From an uncultured Rhodospirillales bacterium (GTDB taxonomy: Bacteria; Pseudomonadota; Alphaproteobacteria; Azospirillales; Azospirillaceae), in NCBI GenBank assembly GCA_903931735.1, contig CAIZDL010000252.1:1-33608 (forward strand): a DNA stretch of 33,608 bases. The letters run 5' to 3'. The position numbers were made by a program, and so were the translations under genes. This document shows positions 9,650 through 19,472 of the stretch, one piece after another. The notes below the pieces were generated by a model. It did not search any database. It saw only the letters and a list, made by a program, of their open reading frames with translations, and was not told the DNA's origin. Each line of letters opens with the position of its first letter. The stretch's first letter is position 1.

Positions 9650-10237
9650 TCAATGGCCGGCATCGGCCAGAGCATTACGACTGCCAGACTTGGCGTGCGC
9701 CTCTGTGTGAATGGCGTGTTCGAATTTTTCTTCGGTGGCTTCCTCAACCTTTTCACCGGCCACCAACGCCACCTTGGTTGATGCCATAATGCCGACCGTC
9801 GACTGCGCCATTTGAACAGCCCAATTGCCACCAAAGGACAGTGCGGACACAAACAACTCACCAATCCCAAAGGTTTCTATACAAAAACCAAGCACCACCA
9901 ACTCGGTCGAGATCCCGAGCACCTGGGCGAACGCCTTGTGCTTGTGACCGTGCGTATAAAGATCGTTGATGTGCTCAACCTTCGGCTTAAGCTCGGCAAT
10001 CTTGATTCCGATGCCGGCAACACTGGCCTCCAGAACCTCAGAGAATAAGTCGAGCACCACGAAGGTCTCGGGCGCCGTCTCCTCGTGCCCACCACCACCG
10101 TGGCCGGCTGGTGCGCCGTGGCCGCCCCCATGATCCCCTGCCCGCACCGGCATCATACTGGCAAACAACACAAGCACGCCAACCAGCGCCGCAGTTATAC
10201 TGCGGACGAAGCGGTCACGGTCGTCAGCCGTGACCAA
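9650..10237 (-). CDS. Exported protein with a His/Gly-rich segment, unknown function
   Basis: The predicted 195-residue product has an N-terminal signal-like helix (residues 10-32, ending MMPVRAG). A histidine- and glycine-rich stretch follows (GDHGGGHGAPAGHGGGGHEE), which may bind metal ions. After that come an amphipathic region with a second histidine cluster (YTHGHKHK) and one or two hydrophobic segments around residues 112-155. The C-terminal tail is charged. There is no ATG at a sensible position: the reading frame opens with TTG 10237, and the codons before it contain no better start before a stop. The role is unknown. It converges with the preceding small gene, 39 bases apart. Confidence 0.6.
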   Translation of the reverse strand: MVTADDRDRFVRSITAALVGVLVLFASMMPVRAGDHGGGHGAPAGHGGGGHEETAPETFVVLDLFSEVLEASVAGIGIKIAELKPKVEHINDLYTHGHKHKAFAQVLGISTELVVLGFCIETFGIGELFVSALSFGGNWAVQMAQSTVGIMASTKVALVAGEKVEEATEEKFEHAIHTEAHAKSGSRNALADAGH

Positions 10238-10385
10238 GGGGAAACCTACTGCGATCGACAGGGCTGATCACCTCGGAAGATGGTCTGCGGCCGAAGATGT
10301 TAACGGCCGGAAAACTTAACGAACTCTCAACCAATTTGGCACTGCCGTCGCCTGTTGTCAAGTTTTGGCGCTTTGCCGCCGGCCG

Positions 10386-11369
10386 TCAGCCCCAAACCGT
10401 ATCCCTCCGGCTATTGTTGAACACCGAAAGCGCGTCGCACAGGTCGGGCAACATGCGCTCGACGGCGGCCTCTCCCTCGGCAATGGTTTCCTCGGCCCGG
10501 TCAAATTCCAAAAGGCCGATATGACCAAGCCGGGGCGCGATATGAACATCGGGGGGTTCCCCCGCCAGCCGTGAGCGGGTAATCCGGTCGGTAATGATGT
10601 TGAACGACGACACCATCACGCCAAACAAGCTCGGCCCATCGTAATCGCGGCGAAAAATGCGCCGGGTCAAGGCGTTAAGTGCCGACGGGGGCGGAACGTT
10701 GCTGGGTTGCGGCGCCTCCAGCAACGCCAGCAGATCGAAGCCGGCCGCCGTCGGCACCTGGGCGCCCGGCTTGCGCGCCTTGCCCAGAATGTCGCCCGAA
10801 AGATTGACCGCGATCACCATCTGACAGCCCAGAGCCCGACACACCGACACCGGCACCGGATTAACCAACGCGCCATCGACCAACCACTGATTATCGATTT
10901 TGACCGGCGGGAAAACGCCCGGCAGAGAAAATGAAGCGCGCATCGCCTCCACCAGCGAGCCCTCGCGCAGCCACATCTCGTGCCCTGTCACCAAGTCGGT
11001 AGAAACGGCAACAAAAGGGGCGGGCAAATCCTCGATTTTCACGTCGCCAATATGACGCATCATTTCGGCGACCAAGTGGGTCCCGCCAATCAGGCCGCCG
11101 CTCGACAACTTGAGATCAAGATAGCTGACAATCTTGATCCGGGTCAACTTGCGCGCCCAATCCTCCAGCGCGGAAAGCCTGCCCGCGAGGTGAGCGCCGC
11201 CAACCAACGCCCCCACCGACGAGCCGGCAATCACATCGGGCTCGATGCCATAACGCCGAAGTGCCCGCAACGCACCAATATGGGCCCAACCGCGAGCCAC
11301 GCCCCCACCCAGCGCGAGACCGATGCGCGGCCGCTTACGAGTGCCGCCATTGCCTTCGGTCGCTCCCAT
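10386..11369 (-). CDS. Patatin-like phospholipase (RssA/NTE-type)
   Basis: From ATG 11369 the product is 327 residues. The patatin elements are clear: the oxyanion loop GLALGGGVARGWAHIGAL, nucleophile elbow GSSVG (serine about residue 51) and the aspartate of the dyad in WLVDGALVNPVP. These cytosolic or membrane-associated enzymes hydrolyse acyl esters of phospholipids. The frame also opens at GTG 11399, adding ten residues, but AGGACGG lies 9 bases before ATG 11369. It is divergent from the ABC exporter gene, leaving an upstream gap of about 190 bases. The substrate is unknown. Confidence 0.9.
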   Translation of the reverse strand: MGATEGNGGTRKRPRIGLALGGGVARGWAHIGALRALRRYGIEPDVIAGSSVGALVGGAHLAGRLSALEDWARKLTRIKIVSYLDLKLSSGGLIGGTHLVAEMMRHIGDVKIEDLPAPFVAVSTDLVTGHEMWLREGSLVEAMRASFSLPGVFPPVKIDNQWLVDGALVNPVPVSVCRALGCQMVIAVNLSGDILGKARKPGAQVPTAAGFDLLALLEAPQPSNVPPPSALNALTRRIFRRDYDGPSLFGVMVSSFNIITDRITRSRLAGEPPDVHIAPRLGHIGLLEFDRAEETIAEGEAAVERMLPDLCDALSVFNNSRRDTVWG

Positions 11370-11557
11370 TGGCCCTACCGTCCTGAAAAAATAATCCACC
11401 TGTCAAAACCATCATATCCGAACAGGGTTAGGGAATGAATAGGGTTCCAAGTTTTCGCAGCGGTCGCACCACGAAAGGCTGTTTATCGGCGGCAATTGTG
11501 CTATCGCTAACCTAACTTCCCGGCCCCAGCCCAGCCCCAGCTCAGAATGCTCGCGCC

Positions 11558-13384
11558 TTGACCGTCGCCGCCGCCTCCCCACCCCAAGACAAACACACCT
11601 CCAGCTCGGTGCTGATTCGCCGCGTGCTCGGCAACTACCTGTTGCCCTACCGGTGGCCATTCATCTGGGCGCTGATGTTCATGGCCGTCAACGCCGCCAC
11701 CACCGGCGCCATGGCGCGTTTGATGGAACCGGTGATGGACGGCGTGTTCACCATGCGCGACCGCTCGATGGTCTGGCCGGTGGCAATTGCCGTGCTGGTC
11801 GCCTTCACCGTGCGCGGCTTTTCCGACTATTTTCATTCGGTTCTCATGAACCGCATCGGGCAACATTTGGTTGCCGATCTGCAAAAGCAGCTTTACGGGC
11901 ATTTGCTTGAGGCCGACCTCGCCTTTTTTCACGCCACGTCCGCCGGGCAACTGATGTCCCGGGTGATGAACGATGTCGGCGTCATGCGCGGCACCGCCGC
12001 CGAGTGCCTGACCAGCATTGGCAAAAGCACGCTGACCCTGCTGTTTTTGGTCGGGGTGATGTTTTACAACGACTGGCGCCTCGCGACCGGCGCCTTCATC
12101 GCCTTTCCCCTGGCCGGGTGGTTTGTGGCCTCCATGGGCAAACGAATGCGCCGGGTCTCCTTCAACACCCAGGTGGAGTTGGGGAATTTTTCGGCCCAGC
12201 TTAACCAGACGTTTCAATGTATTCGGCATGTCAAAGCCTATGGCATGGAGGAACGGGAACGGACCCGGGTTGGCGCGATTATTGATCGTTTGTTTGCGTT
12301 AACCTGCAACTCGTTCCATGTCCAGTCACTAACCTCGCCGGTTACTGAGGTTTTGAGCGGGTTCGCAATTGTGGCTGTCATTGTTTATGGCGGGCTCAGA
12401 GTCATCGACGGCCACAGCACCGTTGGCGCGCTCATGTCCTTTATCGCGGCCTTTTTGCTCGCCTACGAGCCGATGAAGCGACTCTCGAAGGTCAATGCTC
12501 AGTTACAATCGGGCCTCGCCGCCGCCGAACGGGTGTTCGAGCTGCTCGATAACCCCGCCACCATCGTCAACCGGCCCCAGGCACAAGCGCTGGTCATACC
12601 GACGGTGGATAGCGCCAAAGGTGCGCGCTATGATGTCCACTTCCACGACGTTCATTTCGCCTATGCCGACGATACACCGGCCCTGCGCGGGATCACGCTG
12701 GAGGTTCCTCACGGCCAGACCGTGGCGCTGGTTGGGCCTTCGGGGGCCGGCAAATCCACCGCCCTCAACCTCATTCCCCGCTTTTACGATGTCCTACAGG
12801 GCTCGGTCTCGGTGGGCGGCCGGGATATCCGCGATGTTACGCTGGCATCCTTGCGCAGCCGAATCGCGCTGGTCAGCCAAGAAGTGGCGCTGTTCGACCA
12901 ATCCATTCGCGAAAACATCGGCTATAGCCTGCCCGGCGCCACCGAGGAGCAAATCGTTGCCGCCGCCAGGGCCGCCGCCGCGCACGATTTCATCGTTACG
13001 CTGCCCCAGGGCTACGACACTATGGTTGGCGAGCATGGCGTCAAGCTCTCGGGCGGTCAGCGCCAGCGCATCGCCATCGCCCGCGCCATGCTGCGTGATG
13101 CGCCGATTCTGCTGCTCGACGAGGCCACCTCCTCCCTCGACACCGAATCGGAGCGCGCGGTTCAGGGGGCGCTGCGCACCCTTCAGCGCGGCCGCACCAC
13201 CCTGGTCATCGCCCACCGACTTTCCACCGTGGTCGACGCCGACCGCATTTATGTGCTCGACCAGGGCCGGGTGATCGAGTCCGGCAGCCATGGCGACCTT
13301 TTGCAGCACAATGGCCTCTATAGCCGGCTCTATGGCCTGCAATCCAGCGGCACCGAATTTAACGCAGCCTTCGCTATCGCGTGA
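11558..13384 (+). CDS. MsbA-type ABC exporter (fused membrane and ATPase domains)
   Basis: The 608-residue half-transporter has an N-terminal six-helix domain (about residues 20-330) and a C-terminal ATPase domain. The ATPase shows Walker A GPSGAGKST (about 392-400), signature LSGGQRQRIAIARAM (about 497), Walker B ILLLDEATSSLD and switch histidine VIAHRLST. It resembles the MsbA / lipid-A-and-phospholipid exporters and should act as a homodimer in the inner membrane. There is no good ATG: the frame opens at TTG 11558, and GTG codons near residue 18 are alternatives, so the start is uncertain. The substrate cannot be read from sequence; multidrug export is the main alternative. Confidence 0.9.
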   Translation: MTVAAASPPQDKHTSSSVLIRRVLGNYLLPYRWPFIWALMFMAVNAATTGAMARLMEPVMDGVFTMRDRSMVWPVAIAVLVAFTVRGFSDYFHSVLMNRIGQHLVADLQKQLYGHLLEADLAFFHATSAGQLMSRVMNDVGVMRGTAAECLTSIGKSTLTLLFLVGVMFYNDWRLATGAFIAFPLAGWFVASMGKRMRRVSFNTQVELGNFSAQLNQTFQCIRHVKAYGMEERERTRVGAIIDRLFALTCNSFHVQSLTSPVTEVLSGFAIVAVIVYGGLRVIDGHSTVGALMSFIAAFLLAYEPMKRLSKVNAQLQSGLAAAERVFELLDNPATIVNRPQAQALVIPTVDSAKGARYDVHFHDVHFAYADDTPALRGITLEVPHGQTVALVGPSGAGKSTALNLIPRFYDVLQGSVSVGGRDIRDVTLASLRSRIALVSQEVALFDQSIRENIGYSLPGATEEQIVAAARAAAAHDFIVTLPQGYDTMVGEHGVKLSGGQRQRIAIARAMLRDAPILLLDEATSSLDTESERAVQGALRTLQRGRTTLVIAHRLSTVVDADRIYVLDQGRVIESGSHGDLLQHNGLYSRLYGLQSSGTEFNAAFAIA

Positions 13385-13526
13385 CGGACCGACTTTCCCC
13401 GATACCCTGCCCTTGGGACCGCGGCTTCCTGCGGCGGCGCCCAACGCCTGTGCTTTCCGCCAACGGATTCTTAGTGTATCAAGGGGTGTTCCGTCGCAAC
13501 GACTTTGCGGTGAGATTGAGGGCGCG

Positions 13527-14465
13527 ATGAAGGTCCGGCTCTGGCTGTTCACTTGGTTGACGATGACGCTTGCCGGTCTCGGCTCTGCACTGGCCGATGG
13601 CCCGGTGCAGCTTGCCATGGGCGTTCTGCCCCAAAGCAGCCCCTTGCTGCTGGTTGGCACCGTGTTTCGGGATTGTAGCGACTGCCCCGAAATGGTGGTC
13701 ATGCCGCTCGGCGACTACCATATGGGCGCTCAAGCCAACGAAGAAGAGGCCGAGGGCGTGGAGACTCGCTTTCGCGGGCGGTCGGAGCCGCGCCACCGGG
13801 TGTTCATCAACAATGCGTTTGCGGTCGGCCGCTATGAAGTGACGGTCGGGCAATTCGCGCGCTTCGTCCAGGCCACCGGGCGCAAAATGGACGGGTGCTG
13901 GATCTCGCAAAATCACGAATGGAAAATTCTCGAAGACCGCAGTTGGCGAATGCCCGGCTATGGCCAAACCGACCGCGATCCGGTGGTCTGCATCTCTTGG
14001 GAAGATGCCAAAGCCTACGTCGATTGGCTGTCGGGTGCCATGAAACAGCGTTACCGCCTGCTCAGCGAGGCGGAATGGGAATATGTCGCCCGGACCGGAA
14101 CCAAAACCGTGCGCCCCTGGGGCGATATGATTGGCCGCAACTTTACCAACTGCGCCACCTGCGGCAGCCGTTGGGATGGCCAGCGCCCGGCGCCGACCGG
14201 CTCATTCTCGGTCAACCGCTTCGGGCTTTACGATCTGCTCGGCAACGCCGCCGAATGGGTCGAAGACTGCTGGCACAATAACTACCGCGACGCCCCCACC
14301 GACGGCAGCGCCTGGACTTCGGGGGTCTGCGAGTTTCGGGTGATTCGCGGAGGCTCCTGGGTCGATGTTCCACGCAACGTCCGCTCCGCCCAGCGCGACC
14401 GCGACACACAAGGGATGCGCAGCGTTTTCCTCGGTTTCCGCATCGCCCGCGACATCAACCCCTAG
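13527..14465 (+). CDS. Secreted FGE/SUMF1-fold protein without the catalytic cysteine pair
   Basis: The 312-residue protein has a signal peptide (about residues 1-23, ending GSALADG) and then a full formylglycine-generating-enzyme-sulfatase domain: MVVMPLGDYHMG, VGRYEVTVGQFARFV, YRLLSEAEWEYVARTG, NRFGLYDLLGNAAEWVEDCW and FRVIRGGSWVDVPRNVRSAQR. In true formylglycine-generating enzymes two cysteines follow the RGGS motif; here those positions are not cysteine. It is therefore more likely a structural or binding member of the fold. Six cysteines in the domain may form disulfides in the periplasm. ATG 13527 follows TTGAGGG; longer reading would overlap the ABC exporter gene. Confidence 0.88.
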   Translation: MKVRLWLFTWLTMTLAGLGSALADGPVQLAMGVLPQSSPLLLVGTVFRDCSDCPEMVVMPLGDYHMGAQANEEEAEGVETRFRGRSEPRHRVFINNAFAVGRYEVTVGQFARFVQATGRKMDGCWISQNHEWKILEDRSWRMPGYGQTDRDPVVCISWEDAKAYVDWLSGAMKQRYRLLSEAEWEYVARTGTKTVRPWGDMIGRNFTNCATCGSRWDGQRPAPTGSFSVNRFGLYDLLGNAAEWVEDCWHNNYRDAPTDGSAWTSGVCEFRVIRGGSWVDVPRNVRSAQRDRDTQGMRSVFLGFRIARDINP

Positions 14466-14473
14466 ACGATAAA

Positions 14474-14510
14474 AATCCGGGTTTCCAAAGGCCGCCGGCC
14501 TTTGGAAACC
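14474..14510 (-). terminator. Intrinsic terminator, leftward
   Basis: A perfect 14-bp stem (GGTTTCCAAAGGCC at 14480-14493 with its complement at 14497-14510) has a 3-base loop. On the reverse strand it is followed by GGATTTTTATC. It lies between two convergent genes and ends leftward transcription of the patatin-like gene; it may also stop rightward transcription. Confidence 0.85.
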
Positions 14511-14555
14511 GTTGATCCTTTAGCGAAGGGGGTGGAGACAACCCGAAGCCGGCCG

Positions 14556-15563
14556 TTACTCGGCTTTGGTGAGCTGATGGTAGGCCGTGCGGAAGGCGGA
14601 CTCGAAAACCTCCAGCTCCTCCTGCACATAATCAAAAAATCCATATTGGCGCGCGACCTCGACCTCGACCAGATCGACCGGGTGGAACTCGCCGCCGTTC
14701 AGCTTGCCATCTTTCAGAAGGCTGTTGATCTGACGCAGCCCCGCCAACTCGGCCTGATAGGCGCCCGTGAACCACAAATCCGTGCTATAGTCCTGAATTT
14801 CGAAGTAGTTCTGCGGAACCCGTTCGCTCCAACGGCTATTATAAGGCCGAGTGATGTAAATCCGGTCACAGAGGTGCAACTCCCGAACAATATATTGACG
14901 GCGATACGTGCCATCGACCAAGCCATCGGGGTTGCTCTCATCGTCGAGGCCATAAAAATACAGCCACAACGCCCCCCGCACCGCGCCCTGATCGATCGGC
15001 AAATACTTCGACGGGCCGCCGACTTTGCCGGTTTTAACGCCAAGAAAATCAGCCGCCGCAGGGTTGACGTGCAAGTATTCACGCCCGCTGGCAGGCTGGA
15101 AACTATTAAAGACCAGGGGGATCGTGCTGGCGTTCATCACGACGGCAGTACGGGCCAACTCCTCGCCGCTCCGGCGCGGCACAAAAACCTGGGCCGGCAA
15201 CATCCGATCCAGCAGGCTGCTAACGTCCGGCCACTCCACCGGCCTCATCCAGCGCCGCCAATACTCCCACACCGCCGGGCGAAAGCTGGTGGGATCACCA
15301 AACGCGGCGATCCACAGCGTGTTCATCCAGTGAAACGGCGGCGCAAAGCGCGTCCCGACCCGCAAATGCTCCTCAAGGCAAGGGAGGAGCGGCTTGCCCT
15401 CCAACCAATCAGCAACCCAGGTGATCATGCCGCCGGTGCAGCTAATGATCGACGGCTCAACGTTCAACGCCCGCGCCGCTTCAAGAAAGCCGACGCCGTG
15501 AGCGTTGAGGCCACCAAGCCCCCCAAGTGCGAACGCGATGCCGCCATCGGTTCGTGTCTTCAT
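14556..15563 (-). CDS. Atypical patatin-like protein
   Basis: The 335-residue product looks patatin-like at its N-terminus: IAFALGGLGGLNAHGVGFLEA resembles the oxyanion loop, and the helix-strand pattern leads to PSIISCTGGMITW where patatins have the GXSXG elbow. Here the serine position is threonine (T43), next to C42 and two glycines. A later VDGTYRRQYIVREL resembles the DG motif of the dyad. It may use another nucleophile, or be inactive. I chose ATG 15563 because GGGGAAAG lies about 8 bases upstream; an upstream codon at 15620 is in frame. The patatin assignment is an inference from fold-level motifs. Confidence 0.65.
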   Translation of the reverse strand: MKTRTDGGIAFALGGLGGLNAHGVGFLEAARALNVEPSIISCTGGMITWVADWLEGKPLLPCLEEHLRVGTRFAPPFHWMNTLWIAAFGDPTSFRPAVWEYWRRWMRPVEWPDVSSLLDRMLPAQVFVPRRSGEELARTAVVMNASTIPLVFNSFQPASGREYLHVNPAAADFLGVKTGKVGGPSKYLPIDQGAVRGALWLYFYGLDDESNPDGLVDGTYRRQYIVRELHLCDRIYITRPYNSRWSERVPQNYFEIQDYSTDLWFTGAYQAELAGLRQINSLLKDGKLNGGEFHPVDLVEVEVARQYGFFDYVQEELEVFESAFRTAYHQLTKAE

Positions 15564-15661
15564 GGCCAGCTTTCCCCATGATAACCAAAGGGTAGAGTAT
15601 GCCTTCGCCTCCAGTGGCAAAGCAACCCGTGCGGATGCCGCAGGCGTGTCGCACCCCAGGT

Positions 15662-15712
15662 TGACCAGTCAACCGGTCAACCAGTCACGCGACCAGCCGA
15701 CCGATCAGCCCG
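15662..15712. repeat. Short degenerate tandem repeat
   Basis: About six imperfect copies of an 8-9 base unit related to ACCAGTCA follow each other between the start of the atypical patatin gene and the stop of the FlaF-like gene. No function is apparent; it may simply be replication slippage. Confidence 0.5.
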
Positions 15713-16079
15713 CCTGCCCTTCCAGATCGAACTTCGGAATCATCGGAACCGTGGGAGACTGAAGTAAAAGCTCAGACATATTCAGATTAAGCGAAACCAA
15801 CCGCCCCATAAGTTCATCATCAACCTCGGTCTGCAAAAGCTGCGCCGCCTTGATCATGAACTCGCTTGCCTGAACCAAAAAGCTCTTGGTGTCTGCCGCA
15901 ATCTCTTCGTCGGAGTTGAGCAACAGATTTTTAAAGAACAGCCACAGCGCAACATTATCATCGAGAACCCGCGACAACAACGCCTTATCGGTTGGGTTTT
16001 GCTTTGCGGTATCGATACGAACCGCCGCTTCCAAGAACGGATATGCAACCTGTTCTTGCGGCGTAAATTCCTCAGACAT
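15705..16079 (-). CDS. FlaF-like flagellin regulator
   Basis: The 124-residue protein begins MSEEFTPQEQVAYPFLEAAVR. Its middle, DDNVALWLFFKNLLLNSDEE, and the later helices ending LVSLNLNMSELLLQ, fit the arrangement of FlaF proteins of alphaproteobacteria, which promote flagellin translation and secretion as partners of FlbT. The length is close to that of FlaF. GGGGGTTTCACC precedes ATG 16079. No other flagellar gene is visible nearby, so the context neither supports nor contradicts the call. Treat the family name as probable rather than certain. Confidence 0.5.
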   Translation of the reverse strand: MSEEFTPQEQVAYPFLEAAVRIDTAKQNPTDKALLSRVLDDNVALWLFFKNLLLNSDEEIAADTKSFLVQASEFMIKAAQLLQTEVDDELMGRLVSLNLNMSELLLQSPTVPMIPKFDLEGQAG

Positions 16080-16219
16080 GGTGAAACCCCCAAATTTAGC
16101 GAATCCATCACACTCGAAAAAGCAACCCGACCGTCGTCGCCAACGCCCCCGAGCCGGCACTCTCCCAAAGCCAGCAATCACAATGATAGTCGTCGAATAC
16201 CAAATAATCAAGCACCGCT

Positions 16220-16246
16220 GCGAAAAGAGACGAATCCAGTCTCTTT
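16220..16246 (-). terminator. Weak intrinsic terminator, leftward
   Basis: AAAGAGAC (16224-16231) pairs with GTCTCTTT (16239-16246) over a 7-base loop. Reading leftward, the stem ends in TTTT. It lies downstream of the small membrane protein gene and could end its transcript. Confidence 0.45.
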
Positions 16247-16311
16247 ACACAATAGTAATCTTTTGACGAAATTCGGCAAGGGAGCCAAATCCATCCGCCC
16301 CCGGGGCAAGC

Positions 16312-16470
16312 TCACAGACTCCAGCCAATGACCTCGCGGAGCCAAGACACGGGTCCAATCATACTCACACCGAACAGCAGATAAGAGTACGACGCGAGGC
16401 TCTCGCCAATCAGCAAGCCGCCGACGACCACCGCCCCCAGCACACCAACCGCGGTCCGAAATTCATCCAT
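16312..16470 (-). CDS. Small membrane protein, unknown function
   Basis: The predicted 52-residue product (MDEFRTAVGVLGAVVVGGLL...) has one strongly hydrophobic segment at the start and a second weaker one near the C-terminus. A strong GGAGG lies 5 bases before ATG 16470. In-frame ATG 16482 and GTG 16506 lie upstream but lack this signal. No family is recognised. The ribosome binding site and the terminator-like hairpin downstream are the main reasons to believe it. Confidence 0.45.
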   Translation of the reverse strand: MDEFRTAVGVLGAVVVGGLLIGESLASYSYLLFGVSMIGPVSWLREVIGWSL

Positions 16471-16732
16471 CTCCACCTCCATCAGCCCGACGGTCGCCCA
16501 GATCACCAGCGAGAACCGCCACTGCCCTCAGCCTCTCTCATTGCGACGACCGATGCAGTGACCCTCGGCACAGAATCCAATTCGCCCCGGCGCCCATGGC
16601 AAGGCAAAGGTTGTGTAGAGCTGGAAAAAATGCTAGCACCGGTGAGGTTACAGCGTCGTTCCCGTGCGGTGCCGCCCCACCCCCGGCAAGCACACTCGGG
16701 CGCCCCCAAGTCCTGTTAGAAGAGTTCAATAC

Positions 16733-19453
16733 TTGACGACGACACCGACGCCACCACGCACCGACATTTCTCCAGTTACGATCGAAGACGAAATGCGTCG
16801 TTCCTACCTCGATTACGCCATGAGCGTCATCGTGAGCCGGGCGCTGCCAGACGTTCGAGACGGGCTGAAGCCTGTTCATCGCCGCATCCTGTTCGCCATG
16901 AAAGAAGGCGGATACGACTCGAACAAGGCCTACAAAAAGTCTGCGCGCATCGTCGGTGATGTCATGGGTAAATATCACCCCCATGGCGACAGCGCGATTT
17001 ACGACGCCATGGTGCGCATGGCCCAAGATTTTTCCATGCGCCTGCCCTTGATCGACGGCCAAGGCAACTTTGGGTCGATGGACGGCGATCCGGCGGCGGC
17101 GATGCGCTATACCGAGGCGCGACTCGCCAAGTCGGCAGAGGCGCTGCTCGACGATATCGACAAAGAAACCGTCGATTTCCAGGCCAACTACGACGAATCG
17201 AGCTGGGAGCCCACGGTTCTGCCGGCGCGATTCCCCAACCTGCTGGTTAACGGCGCCGGCGGCATTGCCGTCGGCATGGCCACCAACATTCCGCCCCACA
17301 ATCTCGGTGAGGTTATCGACGCCTGCTGCGCCTGCATCGACAATCCCGATATCACCGTCGACGAGTTGATCGAGCACGTTCCGGGCCCCGATTTTCCCAC
17401 CGGCGCGCTGATCATGGGCCGCGCGGGCCTGCGCTCCGCCTTTCATACCGGGCGCGGCTCGGTTGTGATGCGCGCCCGCTCCACCATTGAAGAGTTACGC
17501 AAGGACCGCTGTGGCATCGTCATCACCGAGGTTCCCTATCAGGTCAACAAGGCTAAGCTGCAAGAACGCATCGCCGAGTTGGTCAACGAAAAGGTCCTCG
17601 AAGGCATTTCGGATATCCGCGACGAGTCGGACCGCGACGGCGTACGCGTGGTGATCGAGCTGAAACGCGACGCCAACGCCGACATCGTGCTCAACCAGCT
17701 CTACCGCCACAGCAATCTCCAAACCTCGTTTGGCGTCAATATGTTGGCCCTGCGTGGCGGGCGGCCGGAAATGATGACCCTCAAGGACATCATCGCGGCC
17801 TTTCTCGCCTTCCGGGAACAGGTAATCACCAGGCGCACGGAATACGAACTGGGCAAGGCCCGCGAGCGCGCCCATGTTTTGGTCGGCCTCGCGGTGGCTG
17901 TCGCCAATCTCGACGCCATGATCGCCCTGATTCGCCGCGCCCCCGACCCGGGGACCGCACGCGCCGAGATGGTGGCCCGCCTTTGGCCCGCCGCCGACGT
18001 GGCCCCACTCATCGCCCTGATCGAAGAGCCGCCAAGAGGGGTGTCGGCAGACGGCACCTATAAGCTCTCGGAAATCCAAGCCCGGGCGATTCTCGACCTC
18101 CGCCTTCATCGCCTGACCGGGCTGGAGCGCGATAAAATCGGCGCCGACCTGCGGGAATTGACCGACCGTATCGCTTACTACCTGGAAATCCTCGGCAATC
18201 GCACCAAGCTGCTGGAAATTCTGCGCGGCGAGTTGGTCGAGATGAAGGAGCGCTTTGGCACTCCGCGCCGCACCGAAATCATGGATCTCGAATTCGAAGC
18301 CGATATCGAAGACCTGATTCAACGCGAAGACATGGTGGTAACGGTCAGCCACTCCGGCTACATCAAACGGGTGCCGCTGTCGACGTATCGCGCCCAGCGC
18401 CGGGGCGGTAAGGGTCGGTCCGGCATGTCGGTCAAAGCCGAAGATACGGTTTCCGATCTGTTTGTGGCCAACACCCACACCCCGCTGCTGCTGTTCTCGA
18501 CGCGCGGCATGGTCTACCAGCTCAAGGTTTATCGCCTGCCTTTGGGTAATCCCCAGTCCAGAGGCAAGGCGTTGGTCAACTTGCTGCCGTTATCCGAGGG
18601 GGAGACGATCTCCACCGTACTGGCGTGGCCCGACGGAGACATTGAAGCCGGCGATCTCAACGTGGTCTTCGCCACCTCCACCGGCGGCGTCCGACGCAAT
18701 CGCCTCTCCGACTTTGGGAATATCCGGGCCAACGGCCTGATTGCCATGAAGCTGGAAGAAGAGGGCGAGCGGCTGATCGCGGTCCGTACCGCCGCCGAGT
18801 CCGACGATATTCTGCTCGCGACCCGCGCCGGCAAGTGCATCCGCTTCCAGGCAACCGATGTACGTCTGTTTAGCGGCCGTACGTCTACTGGTGTACGTGG
18901 CATCCGGTTGGCTGGCGACGACGAAGTGATTTCAATGTCGATCCTGCATCATGTCGAGTCGGACGCGGACGAGCGCGCGGCTTACCTCCGGATGCGCCGT
19001 GAGAAAACCGGCGAGGACACCTCTCCCGATGGCGACGGCGCCGAGGCCCCCAGCCGCGCGATTTCGCTAACGCCCGAGCGCTACGAGGCGCTGGCAAGCC
19101 AGGAGGAGTTCATCCTCACGGTTTCCGACCGCGGGTACGGCAAACGGACATCCTCGTACGAGTACCGCATCACCAATCGCGGTGGGCAGGGCATCTGGAA
19201 CATGGAGATGAGCGACCGCAATGGCGCCATCGTCGCCTCATTCCCGGTGACCAACGGCCAACAAATCATGCTGGTGGCCGACAGCGGACAAGTCATCCGG
19301 ATGCCCACCCATGATATTCGCGTGGCCGGGCGCAAGACCCAAGGCGTAACTCTGTTCCGGGTGGCCGCAGGAGAGCGTGTGGTTTCGGTGGCATCTGTTG
19401 ATGAAGACACCGAAGCCGACCCAACATCTGAACTTGGCGACGCCACAGTATAA
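16733..19453 (+). CDS. gyrA: DNA gyrase subunit A
   Basis: This encodes about 906 residues with the complete GyrA layout. An N-terminal winged-helix breakage domain carries the quinolone-resistance region [17 protein letters not shown], with wild-type serine (S87) and aspartate (D91) at the usual resistance positions. The catalytic tyrosine is Y126 in AMRYTEARL. The tower and coiled coil come next, then the C-terminal six-bladed DNA-wrapping domain with the GyrA box QRRGGKG. TTG 16733 ([21 protein letters not shown]) is the likely start, with AGAAGAG 8 bases upstream; the frame also opens at GTG 16664. It shares an operon-like arrangement with coaD, 19 bases on. Confidence 0.97.
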   Translation: MTTTPTPPRTDISPVTIEDEMRRSYLDYAMSVIVSRALPDVRDGLKPVHRRILFAMKEGGYDSNKAYKKSARIVGDVMGKYHPHGDSAIYDAMVRMAQDFSMRLPLIDGQGNFGSMDGDPAAAMRYTEARLAKSAEALLDDIDKETVDFQANYDESSWEPTVLPARFPNLLVNGAGGIAVGMATNIPPHNLGEVIDACCACIDNPDITVDELIEHVPGPDFPTGALIMGRAGLRSAFHTGRGSVVMRARSTIEELRKDRCGIVITEVPYQVNKAKLQERIAELVNEKVLEGISDIRDESDRDGVRVVIELKRDANADIVLNQLYRHSNLQTSFGVNMLALRGGRPEMMTLKDIIAAFLAFREQVITRRTEYELGKARERAHVLVGLAVAVANLDAMIALIRRAPDPGTARAEMVARLWPAADVAPLIALIEEPPRGVSADGTYKLSEIQARAILDLRLHRLTGLERDKIGADLRELTDRIAYYLEILGNRTKLLEILRGELVEMKERFGTPRRTEIMDLEFEADIEDLIQREDMVVTVSHSGYIKRVPLSTYRAQRRGGKGRSGMSVKAEDTVSDLFVANTHTPLLLFSTRGMVYQLKVYRLPLGNPQSRGKALVNLLPLSEGETISTVLAWPDGDIEAGDLNVVFATSTGGVRRNRLSDFGNIRANGLIAMKLEEEGERLIAVRTAAESDDILLATRAGKCIRFQATDVRLFSGRTSTGVRGIRLAGDDEVISMSILHHVESDADERAAYLRMRREKTGEDTSPDGDGAEAPSRAISLTPERYEALASQEEFILTVSDRGYGKRTSSYEYRITNRGGQGIWNMEMSDRNGAIVASFPVTNGQQIMLVADSGQVIRMPTHDIRVAGRKTQGVTLFRVAAGERVVSVASVDEDTEADPTSELGDATV

Positions 19454-19472
19454 CCCCCAGGGAAAGCCCACA

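Noticed and set aside
12495-13274. Long open frame of 259 codons inside the ABC exporter gene
   Set aside because: It is a shifted frame of the exporter, with a Pro/Arg/Ser-rich composition typical of GC-rich shadow frames and no motif.
17495-18478. 327-codon open frame opposite gyrA
   Set aside because: It is antisense to highly conserved gyrA codons and its product resembles no protein; high GC content keeps such frames open.
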